A stretch of 64,000 bases of DNA, taken from positions 11,475,001 to 11,539,000 of the forward strand of contig OU015567.1 in the NCBI GenBank assembly GCA_907165135.1, in the 5' to 3' direction. Of the stretch, positions 1-11,694 are shown piece by piece. The notes beneath the pieces are model-generated. The model was given only the letters and a program-made list of their open reading frames with translations. It was not told the origin of the DNA and did not search any database. The stretch comes from Oikopleura dioica. Taxonomy: Eukaryota; Chordata; Appendicularia; Copelata; Oikopleuridae. Both the position numbers and the translations under genes were made by a program. Numbering within the stretch: position 1 is the first letter of the stretch; the number at the start of each line of letters is the position of its first letter.

Positions 1-40
1 TCTTTCAATTGTCCTCAAGAAAGAAACTAAAAATATCAAA

Positions 41-3000
41 ATGGTAGTTTTTGAGGACTACGACACAGGGTCAAAAAAGTACTTGACAGCAAATGACCTA
101 CTGAGAGCTTATCAGAAGATTTACAGAGAATCATCAAATAATGCACAGGCAGAAGCAGTCATCGCTACTTTTCCGAATAAAAAGCTGACAAAGGAACATT
201 TCAAAGCCGCTCTAGAAGAACTGGATAGAAGGCATTGTATGGAACAGTCGATTTACTGGGATTATCAAAGTCTGTCTCGTTATAGCGATCGGGAAATTTC
301 ACCTATTGAGGCTACGACACTTTGCCAGTTGGCGCATGGCGACAGTTTTTCTCCTGATGAGTGGGAAATGTTTCTGGCAAATCGAGTCCAGGGCAAGAGT
401 GCTCCACTTTCTTGGAATGATTTGCGAGTTCATCTCTGCACTATTCCGGGAAAATCGGGTCAGAAGCGGACAAAACCAACACTTCTTTCAGACGCGAAAA
501 AAATCAAGCTCCAACTTGAAGATGATGAGATCAAAAGAGCGCAAGCAAAGGGAAAGGCCCAAGCGGAAGCTCAGATGGAAAATCTTCAGTTAGAAATCGA
601 ATATGAAAACAAACGGCTGAAAGAAATCTACAAGAAATATGGTGCAATCGCTGTCATTTTCGACGACGGAGGAGACGGCTCCAGCTTCACAGCCATTCCC
701 AAGAAACAGGTGGAGCCAGAACCCGTCTATGATCTGGACTGGATCCGTCGACAAATGTCTGAAGAAGAATGGAGAAAGCTTAGTGAGAAAGAGCGCCAGA
801 GACTTCTGATGGAGGCAAAACTTCTTGAAAGAATGCTTAGGCGAGAAATGTACGGTGAAGATTGGCAAAGGCGTTTGAGAGAACTTGGTGATGATGAAGA
901 AGCACGGCGAAGATTACTCGAAGGTAACATAAATTGTCAAAAAAAATGAAAGGAACTCTTTAAGAACAACGTCGAAAAATGGAAAGAATGCTCGCTTTGA
1001 GACTTCTCAACAAGAAGAAAAACGAAAATGAAGGCGACGATGTCGACGACGACATCATATTTGACGTCCCAGTCGAATGGTTCGATGAAGGGGACGAAAA
1101 TCTCGCTAAAATCGAAGAAGATTATTGTGTTGACTGGGTAAAACGGCAAATGGATGAAGAAGAATGGAGAAAACTTTCAGAGCAGGAGAGGCAGCGACTT
1201 ATTGCTCTGGCAAAATTAGAGCAGCGTAAACTAAGACGAGAAATGTATGGAGATGACTGGTTGAGGTACCTGGCTTCTCTCCGTGATCAAGAAGCAATTG
1301 ACGAGGCTAAGAGGAGACAAAAAGAAGAATTCGATCGACTTTTGAAAGCAAGATTACTCAGAAAAGGAGATAAAACTGAGGAGGAGCTTCAAAAAGAGGT
1401 GGAGGAGTTGATAGAAGAGGAGCTGGAAAACAAAGTTGAGGAAGAGTATGATGTCGACTGGGTAAAGCGACAACTTGATGAGGAAAAGTTCGATAAAATA
1501 AGTTATAACCGCTATTAACTTACCAAGAAAGTAATTTTGTATTCTTGAGAACTGATAATTGAACTTGAAATCAAGGAAGAGTGGCGAAAACTCAACGAGC
1601 GGGAGCGAAATCGAATCATGACAAAACACCGCGTAGCTCGATTGAAACTCATGAAAGAAATGTTTGGCGATGATTTCAAGATGCGGCTCAAACAGCTTGG
1701 CGACGACGAAGACGCTCGACGAAGACTCATGGAAGAACAACGGCGACTCTTTGAGGAAAAACTGGCGGCAAAGTTAAAAATGAAAAAGCCTAAGAAGCTT
1801 GAAGAAGTTGAAGATGCAGATATTTCGGAAAAAGATCTTGAGAAATTTTCAGCAGATTGGTTGCTCAAACAAATGGGTGAAGATGAGTGGAATAAACTTT
1901 CTGAGCAGGAGCGACAAAGGATGATTGCACTCGCAAAACTTGAAGCCAAAAAAGCCCAAAAAGAATTCTACGGCGATGAGTGGCTTAGGAAAGGTTTTTT
2001 TCTTTTCCGCTGGAAATCATAAAATTTTCAATATTTTTGCTGTCGCGTCCTTACGCTTAGACGCTTAGAGAAAAAAACCTAACCATAAGACGCCTTAAAG
2101 AAATCGAAGGAGACGAAAACGCCATGAAAAAGCTACGAGATGAGCAGAGAAAAGCCTTCAATGCTCGACTGGCAGCTGCTTTACTTGCCGCAAAGAAACG
2201 TCCTGAATTGCCAGAAAAAGAACCTCGCTCTCTTCTTGATGTCGAAGACAAGATCGTTGATGAAGAGAAGATGGAGGAATTTTCTGCTGATTGGGTTCAA
2301 CAACAAATGAGTGAAGCCGAGTGGAAGAAACTTTCAGAACAAGAGCGACAGCGACTCATTGCCATAGCGAAGCTCGAACAGAAAAAGCTTCAGAAAGAAA
2401 TGTACGCCGACGATTATCTGAAAGCAATGGAGTCACTCGAGGGCGATGAAAATGCGATGAAGAAACTCCGCGACGATCAACGAAACGCTTTTGATGCTCG
2501 TCTTGCCGCGGCTCTTTTAGCGGTTAAAAATCGACCGGAATCCCCTGAGCCAGAATCTCTCCTTGAAGTCCAAGAAAAAATCGTCGACGATGAAAAACTT
2601 GAGCAATTTTCTGCGGACTGGGTAAAGCAGCAAATGAACGAGACTGAATGGAAGCAGTTGTCGGAGCAAGAACGACAACGACTCATCGCCATTGCAAAAT
2701 TAGAGCAAAAAAAGCTTCAAAAAGAAATCTATGGAGATGATTACCTGAAAGCCATGAAATTGCTTGAAGGTGACGAGGAAGCCACGAAAAAGCTCCAAGA
2801 AGAGCAACGCAAGAATTTCGATACTAGACTGGCAGCAGCATTAGCTGCGGCGAGGAGACCAAAAGTTGAGAAGTTAGATGAAATCCAAGAATTGTCCGCA
2901 GAAGAACTCCCACCCGAGAAAGTTGAACAATTTTGTGCCGACTGGGTCAAGGATGAAATGGACGCTGCCGAATGGAAGAAACTATCTGAACAAGAGCGAC

Positions 3001-6000
3001 AAAAACTTATTGCCCTGGCGAAACTCGAGCAGAAAAAACTTCAGAAGGAAATCTACGGTGACGACTTTACCATGAAACTGAAGCAGTTAGAAGGTGATGA
3101 AGCCGCAATTAAAGCGCTAAGAGAAGAGCAAAGAACAAAATTTAATGCTCTTTTGGCTGCTAGAGTTCTGAAAAAAGAAAAACCGATTCTGGTTCAAGTT
3201 CTTGATGAAAAAATAAGGATAGTTTCTCAATTTGGAGATGAATACAAGAAACAAGTTGCATCTCAGGCGGAAATCGTCAAGACTCTGGATGAAAATGACG
3301 AGGGCGTGCTTTTTGCTGCTACCTTGAATCTTTTGCAAGTTGCGATCGCGATTGACGGTGCTGAAACATCTGCTATTGATCAGATTCCTCTCCAAGGACC
3401 TACTATCGAATCCCTCAAACTAGTCAGTAGACCAAAAGACGAGCAAAAAATTGGCAGTATCGAGAAGTACACATCCTTCAAGGGTTGGGATAAGCTTCAT
3501 CCTTTCTTCGCGAAGAATCTTGAGCTCATCAATGTCTACTCGTTAGCCCTTCAAGAAGCTCAGTTCGTTTATGACGACGAAAAGGTCAAATTAGGAGCAC
3601 AGGAGTTCAGAAACTATCCAAATTTTTGGCTTAGATCCAGAGAATACCAGATCTTTCATCAATTTGAAGAAGGCAAGGATGATCGATTTGTTAAACGATC
3701 TCTCCGAGAAGTAATTGCACTAAAAACTGTCATCGATGACGATTTCTCGCTGGAGAAATTCCAAGTTTTACTTGGTCGATATTTCTACCGAAATCTTGAA
3801 TCACCAGAATCAGTCGAAAAAGTCATCAAAGAAAAAAATTTGCGATTTATGCTCGGTGCTCTCCTCCTTGATTTCACTGAGCTCTTCGAAAAATCTCCAG
3901 AAAATCGATCTCTTCGTAAACATATTGTTGAAAAATATAGCAGCATGAGAGACCGAGCATTGATGGTCATCGCTCGTGGCGATCCTCAACAGGGACTTAG
4001 GCCAGTTTCTGAAGCAAGAGTTGAAGTTGATAAGATGAAAAAAGAACTTGAAGCGACATTCTATGAGCGGAAGGCAATGGCTAAATATATGAAATCCCGG
4101 GGTTTTGCCTACTCTTCCCCTCCAGAAAAAGCCTTTGGACCGAATCTTGCGAGATCATATGACAGTGTCTTGACATCAACAACAGTAATCAAGGACGAGG
4201 AGATTATTCCAGAGTCAGATCTCAGTGATACTTTTGATTTGTACTTCGTTCTTTATCAATATGAGCAAATGGAAATTGCATTCCACATTCTTCATGAAAA
4301 CAAACAGAATCCATCAAACGAAGAAACTCTATGGCAGAAAAACGAGAAAGAACGCCTCGATCTTATCTCAGAATTTATCGAGGCCATCCATACTTCACAG
4401 CTTTCTGTACGATCCCGTCAAAGAGCAATTCTAGATGGCAAAGAAATCAAGCAGGATCGTCAGCGATACATTCAACTTGCTCGTCTTGTCCTCGCGCAAA
4501 AGGAGTCAAGAAAAGTCCTCAAAGATCAAAGTGCACCGAAAGACAGCAATTCTTCAGCTTGGCTCTCGTTTGGAGATAATGTGATTCTGCGAATGCTTCA
4601 AAACGCGAAAGCCATTGTCACTAAGATTCTCAACGATTCCTTTCAAGAAGAGCTGCGGGATTTTTGCATGCTCATGCCGGAAGCTGATCGAGCCCAAGAG
4701 ATTATCAAAACGAATGAAGAACGAGCTAAAATTGATCCTACACATGCTTCCGCAAAGATCGACAATAACTCTTTGATTCAGAAGGGCTTGGCACTGGTGT
4801 ACGCTAACAAAATGCACCTCGCAATAAAGCTCGGCGCAAGTGAAATGAACTCATCAGACATTTGCGCCGCTATTCTCGCGGAGCTTTTGGAAGAATTTGA
4901 CAACTTCCGCGAAAGCGAATGGAAAGTTCACTCAAAAGCAACAGCTTTGGAGCTAGAAAAGCGGCTCAATACCGAGATTGAAGCTGGAACGTCTGAGGAA
5001 ATCTGGAAACTCATTTCTGGAAAAACCTCCGTAGCGAGAGCAGAAGTCGACGCTGAACACGATGAAGTTGTCGACAAAAAGAGAGACGACATTATCGCAG
5101 CTGCCCTGCTCAAAAGTGTTGGCCAGCAAGAGTGGCAACGGATGAGCGAGAAAGACCGCCAAATGAAAATTCTCGAGATGAAGAGGCTCCAACGCCAGAA
5201 TGAAAAAGAATCTGTTGGCTTTTCATCAAAGAAACTAATGGAAGACTTCAACGGAAACGAAGAAGCATACAGAAAATACAAAGAATCTGAGAAAGCGAAA
5301 TCTAATCAAGCTTTGGATGCAAAAATTGCTGCTCTGAAAGCAAAGAAAGCGGCAGAAACTGATGCCAAAAAGCAGGCTGAAGCAGAGGAAGAAATCGAAA
5401 AACTCACAACTCTGAAACGATCGTTATCTGATCTTCAAAAGGTCGAGCTTGATGCAGACAAAGAAAAACTGGCAATCATGGCTTTCCTGGAATCCTCTGA
5501 TGGCAAAATGTCACAGGAAAAGATGAGACAGATGGCTTCTTTAAAACTACGCATGCAGAAGAAACAATTGGCAAACGGGGAAATCGAAGATACGGCAATC
5601 TGGATTAGATCTACAGACGACAAATCTGCTGCCGGGGCCGCAGCAGAAAAGCAGAGACAAAAAGAACTCGCAAAAGCTCGACTTGCGGCGCTAAAAGCTG
5701 GCCGAATCCAGAAATCGGAAGAGCCAGTTGACCAAAATGCATCTAAAGAAGATCAGCTGGCTGCTCTTTTAGAAAACATGCAGAAAGAGGAGCTGGCATT
5801 TGTTTACGCCAGAATCGAATGCAAGAAATACAAGTCACTTGGCTCTGATAGAATCGAGCTCTTGTCAAAACTTGATGCTACGAACGATGTCGAAAAGGCA
5901 ATAGACATCCGTCTTGCTTTGATTGCTCTGACAAATGAAGAACCAGATGTTGAACTCATTCGTCTCCTTGCTGAAGAACAGAAGAAAGTATCTTATGAAG

Positions 6001-8419
6001 CTCTGAATAGGGACTCAAGAGGTGACTTTGAAGACTTATTGGAAGATGTGAAGATGAAGTCCGTTCGCAATGTCGCGTTTTGCGTCGGAAGCGACGAAGA
6101 AGTTGAGCGTGAGTTGGCTAGCAAATATAGGGCTGTCAAACGACAGGCTTCACGAAACGCAATCAAGGAAGAAATTTCTGATGCTGTCTGGGATGAATTA
6201 GATAAAAAAGAACAGGTATATTTTGAATGCTCCCATTGAAAGAAACTGTTAATGCGCATATAAAAATTGGTTTATAGCGCCTTGCTAATGTTAGAAAATT
6301 GTTTGTCATAAAGGTATTTAGTTTGAGTGCGAATATTTGACCTCAAAATCTGCATTCTAATTTTTAAAACTATAACTCATACTCTATCTACATCTGGAAT
6401 CGCAGAGTAAAATATATTTTTCGATCGAATGTTTCTGAACCGAAAAGTTATTAACCTATTTCAGGAAAAACTCATTGACGAAATCGCATCTTCTGATGAC
6501 ATCGACGCAGCGATCAAAAATCATAAGCGAATCGCCGAACTCTCCATGAAGGCCAAGAAAGAAGACTTGAAAACAGAAGCAGAGAAGCAAGAAAGCGCTA
6601 AGAAGAGAAAGAACGTTTTGGATGACTTGAGTAAAAATTACGATCGTGAACTCCAAGGAATCCTTGCAGCGGCGGATCAGCAAGCTGACCGTCAAAAAGC
6701 AGAGAAAGCTCGTCAATTAAAAATTGCAATGATCAGGAAAGAGAGAAAACAAATCGAAAAAGAAAATAAGACCGAGGAAATCGGAGCTTTTGTACGAGAA
6801 ATGACCATGGCTACAGCGAATACAGAAAAACGCGTAAATGACGAGCGAAAAAGACAGCAAGAACGCCAAAAAGAAAAACTCGCCGCAATGAAACGAAAGC
6901 GTCAGACGATGACGGAAAAGGCGAAAGAAGAACAGATTCAACAGGAAATCGAGAGCTTTTTTGACAAAAATGAAATTGAAAACAATATTTCCGATGTAGA
7001 CAGTTTCACTGAAGATACATTATTTGACCAAGTTCTGACAGGTAGACCTTTTTCATACGATCATAATACTACATGATTTTAGCGATGACGAGTTTACACT
7101 CCAGTGAAATAAGCGCCCTTCACACACTCATAGTCACTGCTACAGACAACAAAGATGCCCTTGCTGACGCTGAGGCAATGGATCTAAAAAAACTTGAGAA
7201 AAAGCTCTCTGGTGGCAGCAGTTCTTATTTCAAGCGTCGACTCGAGTACTACAATATTCACCTCGACGAGCCACTTCCTGAACACATGATCCCATCGAAA
7301 CAAGTCGAGCAGAAGACCTTGCTTACAAAGGCCATGATTCTCCGCTTCGTTAAGTTTAACAAAGAAAAAAACATTTCCAAAACCTCTGAGTCGCTGGACG
7401 CATATGAAGAAGCGACAATATATCTAAGCTCTGAGTTGACAACACGGCAAGCTCTTGAATTGAAGAATTTCGAGTCAATGCTTGAAGACCTTGAGGACCC
7501 GGTACTCAAGGAAGTGATCAAGCTTCTTAAGCGGGCGAAAAACGAGTTCTGGTCGCCCAACATCACTTCAGTCATGTTTTACCCCCCAATGACGAAGGAA
7601 GACGGACCCGCTCTGGCGCAAGCGTGGATAAATCAAGCTAAAAAGAGATGCTCAGGTAAATTTTCAGTCAGTAAAATAGATTTTCAATTCCACATTCAGG
7701 AGCTGCAGCAGGAATACTCATCGACCAAAAAATATCACAAAAACGCAAAGACGATCGAGCGACGGAAAACATCTTGACACGCCAACACACGATCATTCAA
7801 ACGAATATCACTCCTGAAGAAGAAAAGGCTATGCTCGAACAATTCCAGCAAAATATGCTCAAGAGGCAATCGACCATCGTTGAAAGCAGAAAGTCGCAAA
7901 TGCAAAAGATTCTTGAGAGAAAGAGCCAACTCAAGGAGAAGCAGCAAGAGAGAAAAGCTGCAGAGGTTGAGAAAGCGCTTCTTGCAATGGATCGGGAGAA
8001 GACAATGATGATCAATACAAGAAAAAGTCAATCAACTGGGCTTGAAAATCGACTGGATACACTCAGATTGGAGAGAACAATGACCCAGGCAAGGAAATCC
8101 CAGGGAGGATTGAACTTTGCCAACCAAGGTAAATTATCCTTTAGACAGGGGTGACAATGATTATTTAGCGAACGAGGGTGATGACATGGAAGATCTTGCG
8201 CAAAAACTCCAAGCAACAGGTAAAACAGTGGGTTTTTAAACGATAACTACAAAGTTCAAAGCAACAATCGAGCGACAAGACACAAATGAGCTGCTACTTG
8301 AAATCAACAACTCGGAAAATGCAACTACACCCGCTGAAGAAGAAACTCAAGGCGACTCACTCACAATGATGCGCGAAAGGACCATGATGCGAAAAAGCAA
8401 GAAAAAGGCTAAAGAGTAG
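41..8419 (+). CDS. Giant coiled-coil protein with tandem ~100-residue repeats and EF-hand-like N-terminus
   Basis: I do not recognise this gene by name. Nine exons join in frame: 41-923, 965-1482, 1576-1993, 2071-6215, 6465-7041, 7083-7655, 7700-8128, 8169-8219 and 8262-8419. The product is about 2,500 residues. The first ~140 residues look like degenerate EF-hands. At least seven repeats follow (about 730-3170), each with a DWVKQQM-type start, then EEWRKLSEQERQRL, then a KEMYGDD-type motif and a Lys/Glu-rich linker ending in an RLAA-like stretch. The rest is a long Lys/Glu/Ala-rich coiled coil, with a degenerate repeat near 5100-5290. There is no signal peptide or membrane segment, so it is probably a cytoskeletal or axonemal structural protein (inference). 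Intron 1483-1575 fits only with GA-AG borders; the other introns are GT-AG. An AATAAA lies at about 8471. Confidence 0.8.
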
Positions 8420-8598
8420 ATTCAAACATGTTCATAAAATTCTTTCTTCAATTTTTTCATTTATTCATTGCAATAAAAAGCCATTCATTCTAAATATTGA
8501 TCATATTTATTACAAAAATAACAACTTCAAAATCAAAAATAGGCATCAGGATTTTGGCAACTCGTTCAGGATTGAATGATGCTTCGTAAATCTAAAAC

Positions 8599-11072
8599 AT
8601 GTCAAATAAATTGCAGACGCAATTTCGTACCGTTTAGAAGACATAAAATAGCTGCAGCATCTTGAATCGATGGAACACCCATTATTGAATTCGGAAGCTG
8701 ATTTTCCCGTCGAAAGATTTCAATCTTTTTGATCATTTCTCCAAGTCCTTGGGTAAAATTTTTATACAAATGAATGTTGTTTGTGCTTGGTTTCTTCGGA
8801 GTTCTGATTTGTTCCATGAATTCGAAGGTCGGTACTTTGAACGCGTTTTTCAAGAACACACTTTTGATGATATCCTTTGTCGGCGTCGCTGAAGGTTCAC
8901 TAAACGTGTTTTTATGGAAGTTAGCTAAAGAATTTCTTACATTTGGGAGTTTGATGATGAATGATTTTTGGGTGAAATGCCGCTCGGAGTAATACGACCA
9001 GAAGATTGGTCTTTTTTGTTCCTCCTTTTCAGTATAATTGGTTTTTTATCACTTGCTGGTTTCAAAACCTGATCTTCTTCTTTTCTTGTTACTCGCTTTG
9101 GTGAAATAATTAAGGGTTTTTTTCGACGCTTGAGTTTCACTAAAGTTTCATCGGGCGGTTCGAATTTGTCAGGCTTCTCTTCGGCAGTTTCAGTTTTGAA
9201 GCTGACACGAGGTGATAATGGAGAACCTTCTTCAATTAAGCCTCGAAGGCCAGTTGAACTGCCACGTGAGCTGCATCCTTCTTCGTTTTCAAGTGACAGA
9301 TTATGTTTCCTTGTTATTCCTCTTCGTTTTGTTAATACAGTTGGAAAGCCAGAGTCGCCAAAATTTGGAAGTGATCCTTGTTGAAACTGTTCATTTTTCA
9401 GATGCTCATCTGGAATGATATTCTCTTGTGAAATGTCGCAGGGCATGGGAATCTCCCTCGATATGTCGAGATCGGTTGATTTTTCAAATTTTGAAGGCAG
9501 AGTTCCATTGATGAATTCTTCAAGCTCATCAATATCTGGATCTGTGAGATCTAACGTTGGCGAAACTTGGGAATCATCCATTGGAGAAGCTTGTTCAGAG
9601 GTTGGAGCTTCTAGCGGTGTTAAGGGAGTCTGATCTTCTTGCGAAAAATCTTTAGCCGTCTCATTACAATTTTTCTTTTGCGAAAGCAACTGACGGTCGC
9701 CGAGAGGCTCCTGTTGAATATTTTCATGTGAATTTGAAGAGATTCTTGCTGAGGAAGGTGTGAAATTCGGAGTATCCGGGTTGAACGAAAATGGCGCTTC
9801 GTCCTCAGACAAGTCTTCTTGATGTTGAAAGCGAGTTCTTTTGACTGGTGTTACTGGAGGAGGTATATCGTGCGTCTCGGGCAAATCCACAGCATCTTCA
9901 TTGCCAACTATTTCTTCAGGCGCCTCGTAATCTTTAGTCTTGAATCGTTTCTTCAAGCATGGAGTCAGTGGAGGCAGTCCTTGAATACGGGCGCTTCGGC
10001 GAGAAGGCTCTGAAGGCGTTCTTCTTGGAGTTCTTTTTGGTGTTGTTTTTGGTGTATTTGTAGGCGTGACAAAAGTCGATTTCGGTGGCGAGCTTTGAAT
10101 TGGAGTTTTGTAAACGTAATTTTCTTTCTTTGATGAGTTTTGAACAGGAGTAGAATAAACGTACGTCGTTTTTCTTCTGGACAATGGTCTTGGAGTTTTT
10201 GGAACTTGAACTTCATCTTCTTCGTCGACGACAATCACTTCTGTTGGAGGTAGGTCATGTTCGGTCAGGTCGATTACAATTGGTTTTTGTACGTTGTTTT
10301 CTTAATTAAAATAAGTTTTCATCTAAACATTTTTACTCTTACTGAAGTAGTGGTCTCTTGATTCTGGATACATCGCAAAAAATTGCTTATGTTGAATCTT
10401 GACTGCTTTCTTCAATACAGCTATCGACACCTTGATTTTCGAAAGTCTAGGACAGCTTTGAATGCAGCGCAATTCTCGTGCAAGTGAAACCGGACCTTCC
10501 TCAGCGTTAAGAATTCGTGATCGGATGAAAGACGTGAAGCCATCGGATAAGGATTCCCCTTGACAAATGTGTGGCGTCTCTATCACATGTCTTTTATTAG
10601 GTTTTCATTATTTTTATTTGAAAGAAGTTTTTTTTGTTTTTTTTTTGAATAAGAACCTTTTCCTGAAGTAGTTTCCGACTTTTAATCGGTCATTATTCTC
10701 TTTTACGAATTTTACTCTTGTGACATTTTTATTAGTAGTTTTCTCATAGATATTTTCATTCCTCGTGTAAATGATGGTGGCACCTTTACATCTTCTGTTA
10801 TTTTTGTTAGCGCAGCATATCAGAATTCCGGTTTCCGTTTCGTCTCGATCCTCGAAGCATCTGTAGCTGTGGTATTGCTTCATCTGCACCAACTTGCCCC
10901 CCGTAAGTATCCAAAAACCTGTGCATGGTCTTCCATTTTTCGTGCTTGATATTGGATATGAATTTAAAAGAAAAATGTAAGATTACCGCGCGGTTATGAA
11001 GAGGACAGGTGTGGGAGCCTCGCCGTTCTCTATTTCATAAAGTCTCTTTTCTATGTCATTGTATTCTTCCAT
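8599..11072 (-). CDS. FLYWCH-like zinc-finger protein with SUMO-interaction motifs and a long disordered region
   Basis: Five or so exons join in frame on the minus strand, starting at ATG 11072. The N-terminal ~110 residues contain a WRC-less FLYWCH-like pattern: an aromatic-rich start, a YRCF cysteine, an ICC pair and RCKGATI, followed by a basic segment. An exon at 10586-10330 follows. Next comes a PIVIDLT motif and an EVIVVDEEDEV motif, both typical of SUMO-interaction motifs. About 400 residues of Ser/Thr/Pro-rich basic sequence (TPKTTPKRTPRRTP-like) come after that, and a conserved-looking helical C-terminus ends with GTKLRLQFI. The intron phases agree at each junction. The family assignment rests on the Cys/aromatic spacing only, and the final His of FLYWCH is uncertain. 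It is probably nuclear and chromatin- or SUMO-linked (inference). Confidence 0.6.
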
Positions 11073-11694
11073 GTCAATTTTACTAAAATGGGCGATAAAT
11101 AAAAATCACTGTCAACCATGGAGACTCTAGAAATCAACAAAATTCAAGAACTACAATTTGTAGTTGCGAAATTTTATCAGACTGGTGTGTTTATAATTTT
11201 AATGGGCAGTAAGATAATAAGCAGAAGAATCTAAATGTTACGTGCAGGAAAAGCGCCTTTGTCCAAGAGCTTCAATTTGTCTGTGTCAGCTCTTCACTGT
11301 TGGCCTTCTCCATTGTTTAAACCTAGTCAGGCAAACTTGAGAGTAAGTCCAAGAGGAAGAGAAAGATCTGAGATCAGTTAGTTTAGAAAAGCTTTGACGC
11401 GGCATTGAATTTTGATCAACAAGCACCATGATTTTTCTAGTAAACATCAGCTAAACCGACGTTTACTTGCAATTAAATTTGAACTCTAGAACCAAATTCC
11501 GAGGGCGTGAGGAGTTGTCACGATTTGGCAGTATCAGCAGCGACATTTCCCGAGGCCGCGCCGCTCTCCCGCCAGAAATAATAGACTTCTGACTGAGGGC
11601 CTAGTCTTCTGAGATTTTTTTTCTTCATCCCTGCATCTTGAGTGCGGCGAGACTTGCGGAGCGCTTCTTATTTTTATGAGCGAGTGGTCGAAAA
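11073..11694. other. Divergent intergenic region with a doubtful small ORF
   Basis: This lies between the start codons of two divergent genes, so it should hold both promoters. A possible two-exon mini-gene begins at ATG 11119 (METLEINKIQ...) and could continue after a GT-AG intron near 11183-11232 into a Cys-rich stretch ending about 11340. I do not recognise it and do not call it as a gene. The last ~150 bp are GC-rich. Confidence 0.35.

Noticed and set aside
1994-2070. AGGTTTTTTTC inverted ends of an intron as another mobile element
   Set aside because: The repeat is mostly a T-run, the intron has normal GT-AG borders, and no target duplication fits.
8129-8261. Two short frames after 8128 as separate genes
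   Set aside because: They join as small exons of the giant repeat gene with canonical introns.
9130-10013. Plus-strand ORFs opposite the FLYWCH/SIM gene
   Set aside because: Antisense shadows of a Ser/Pro-rich coding region.
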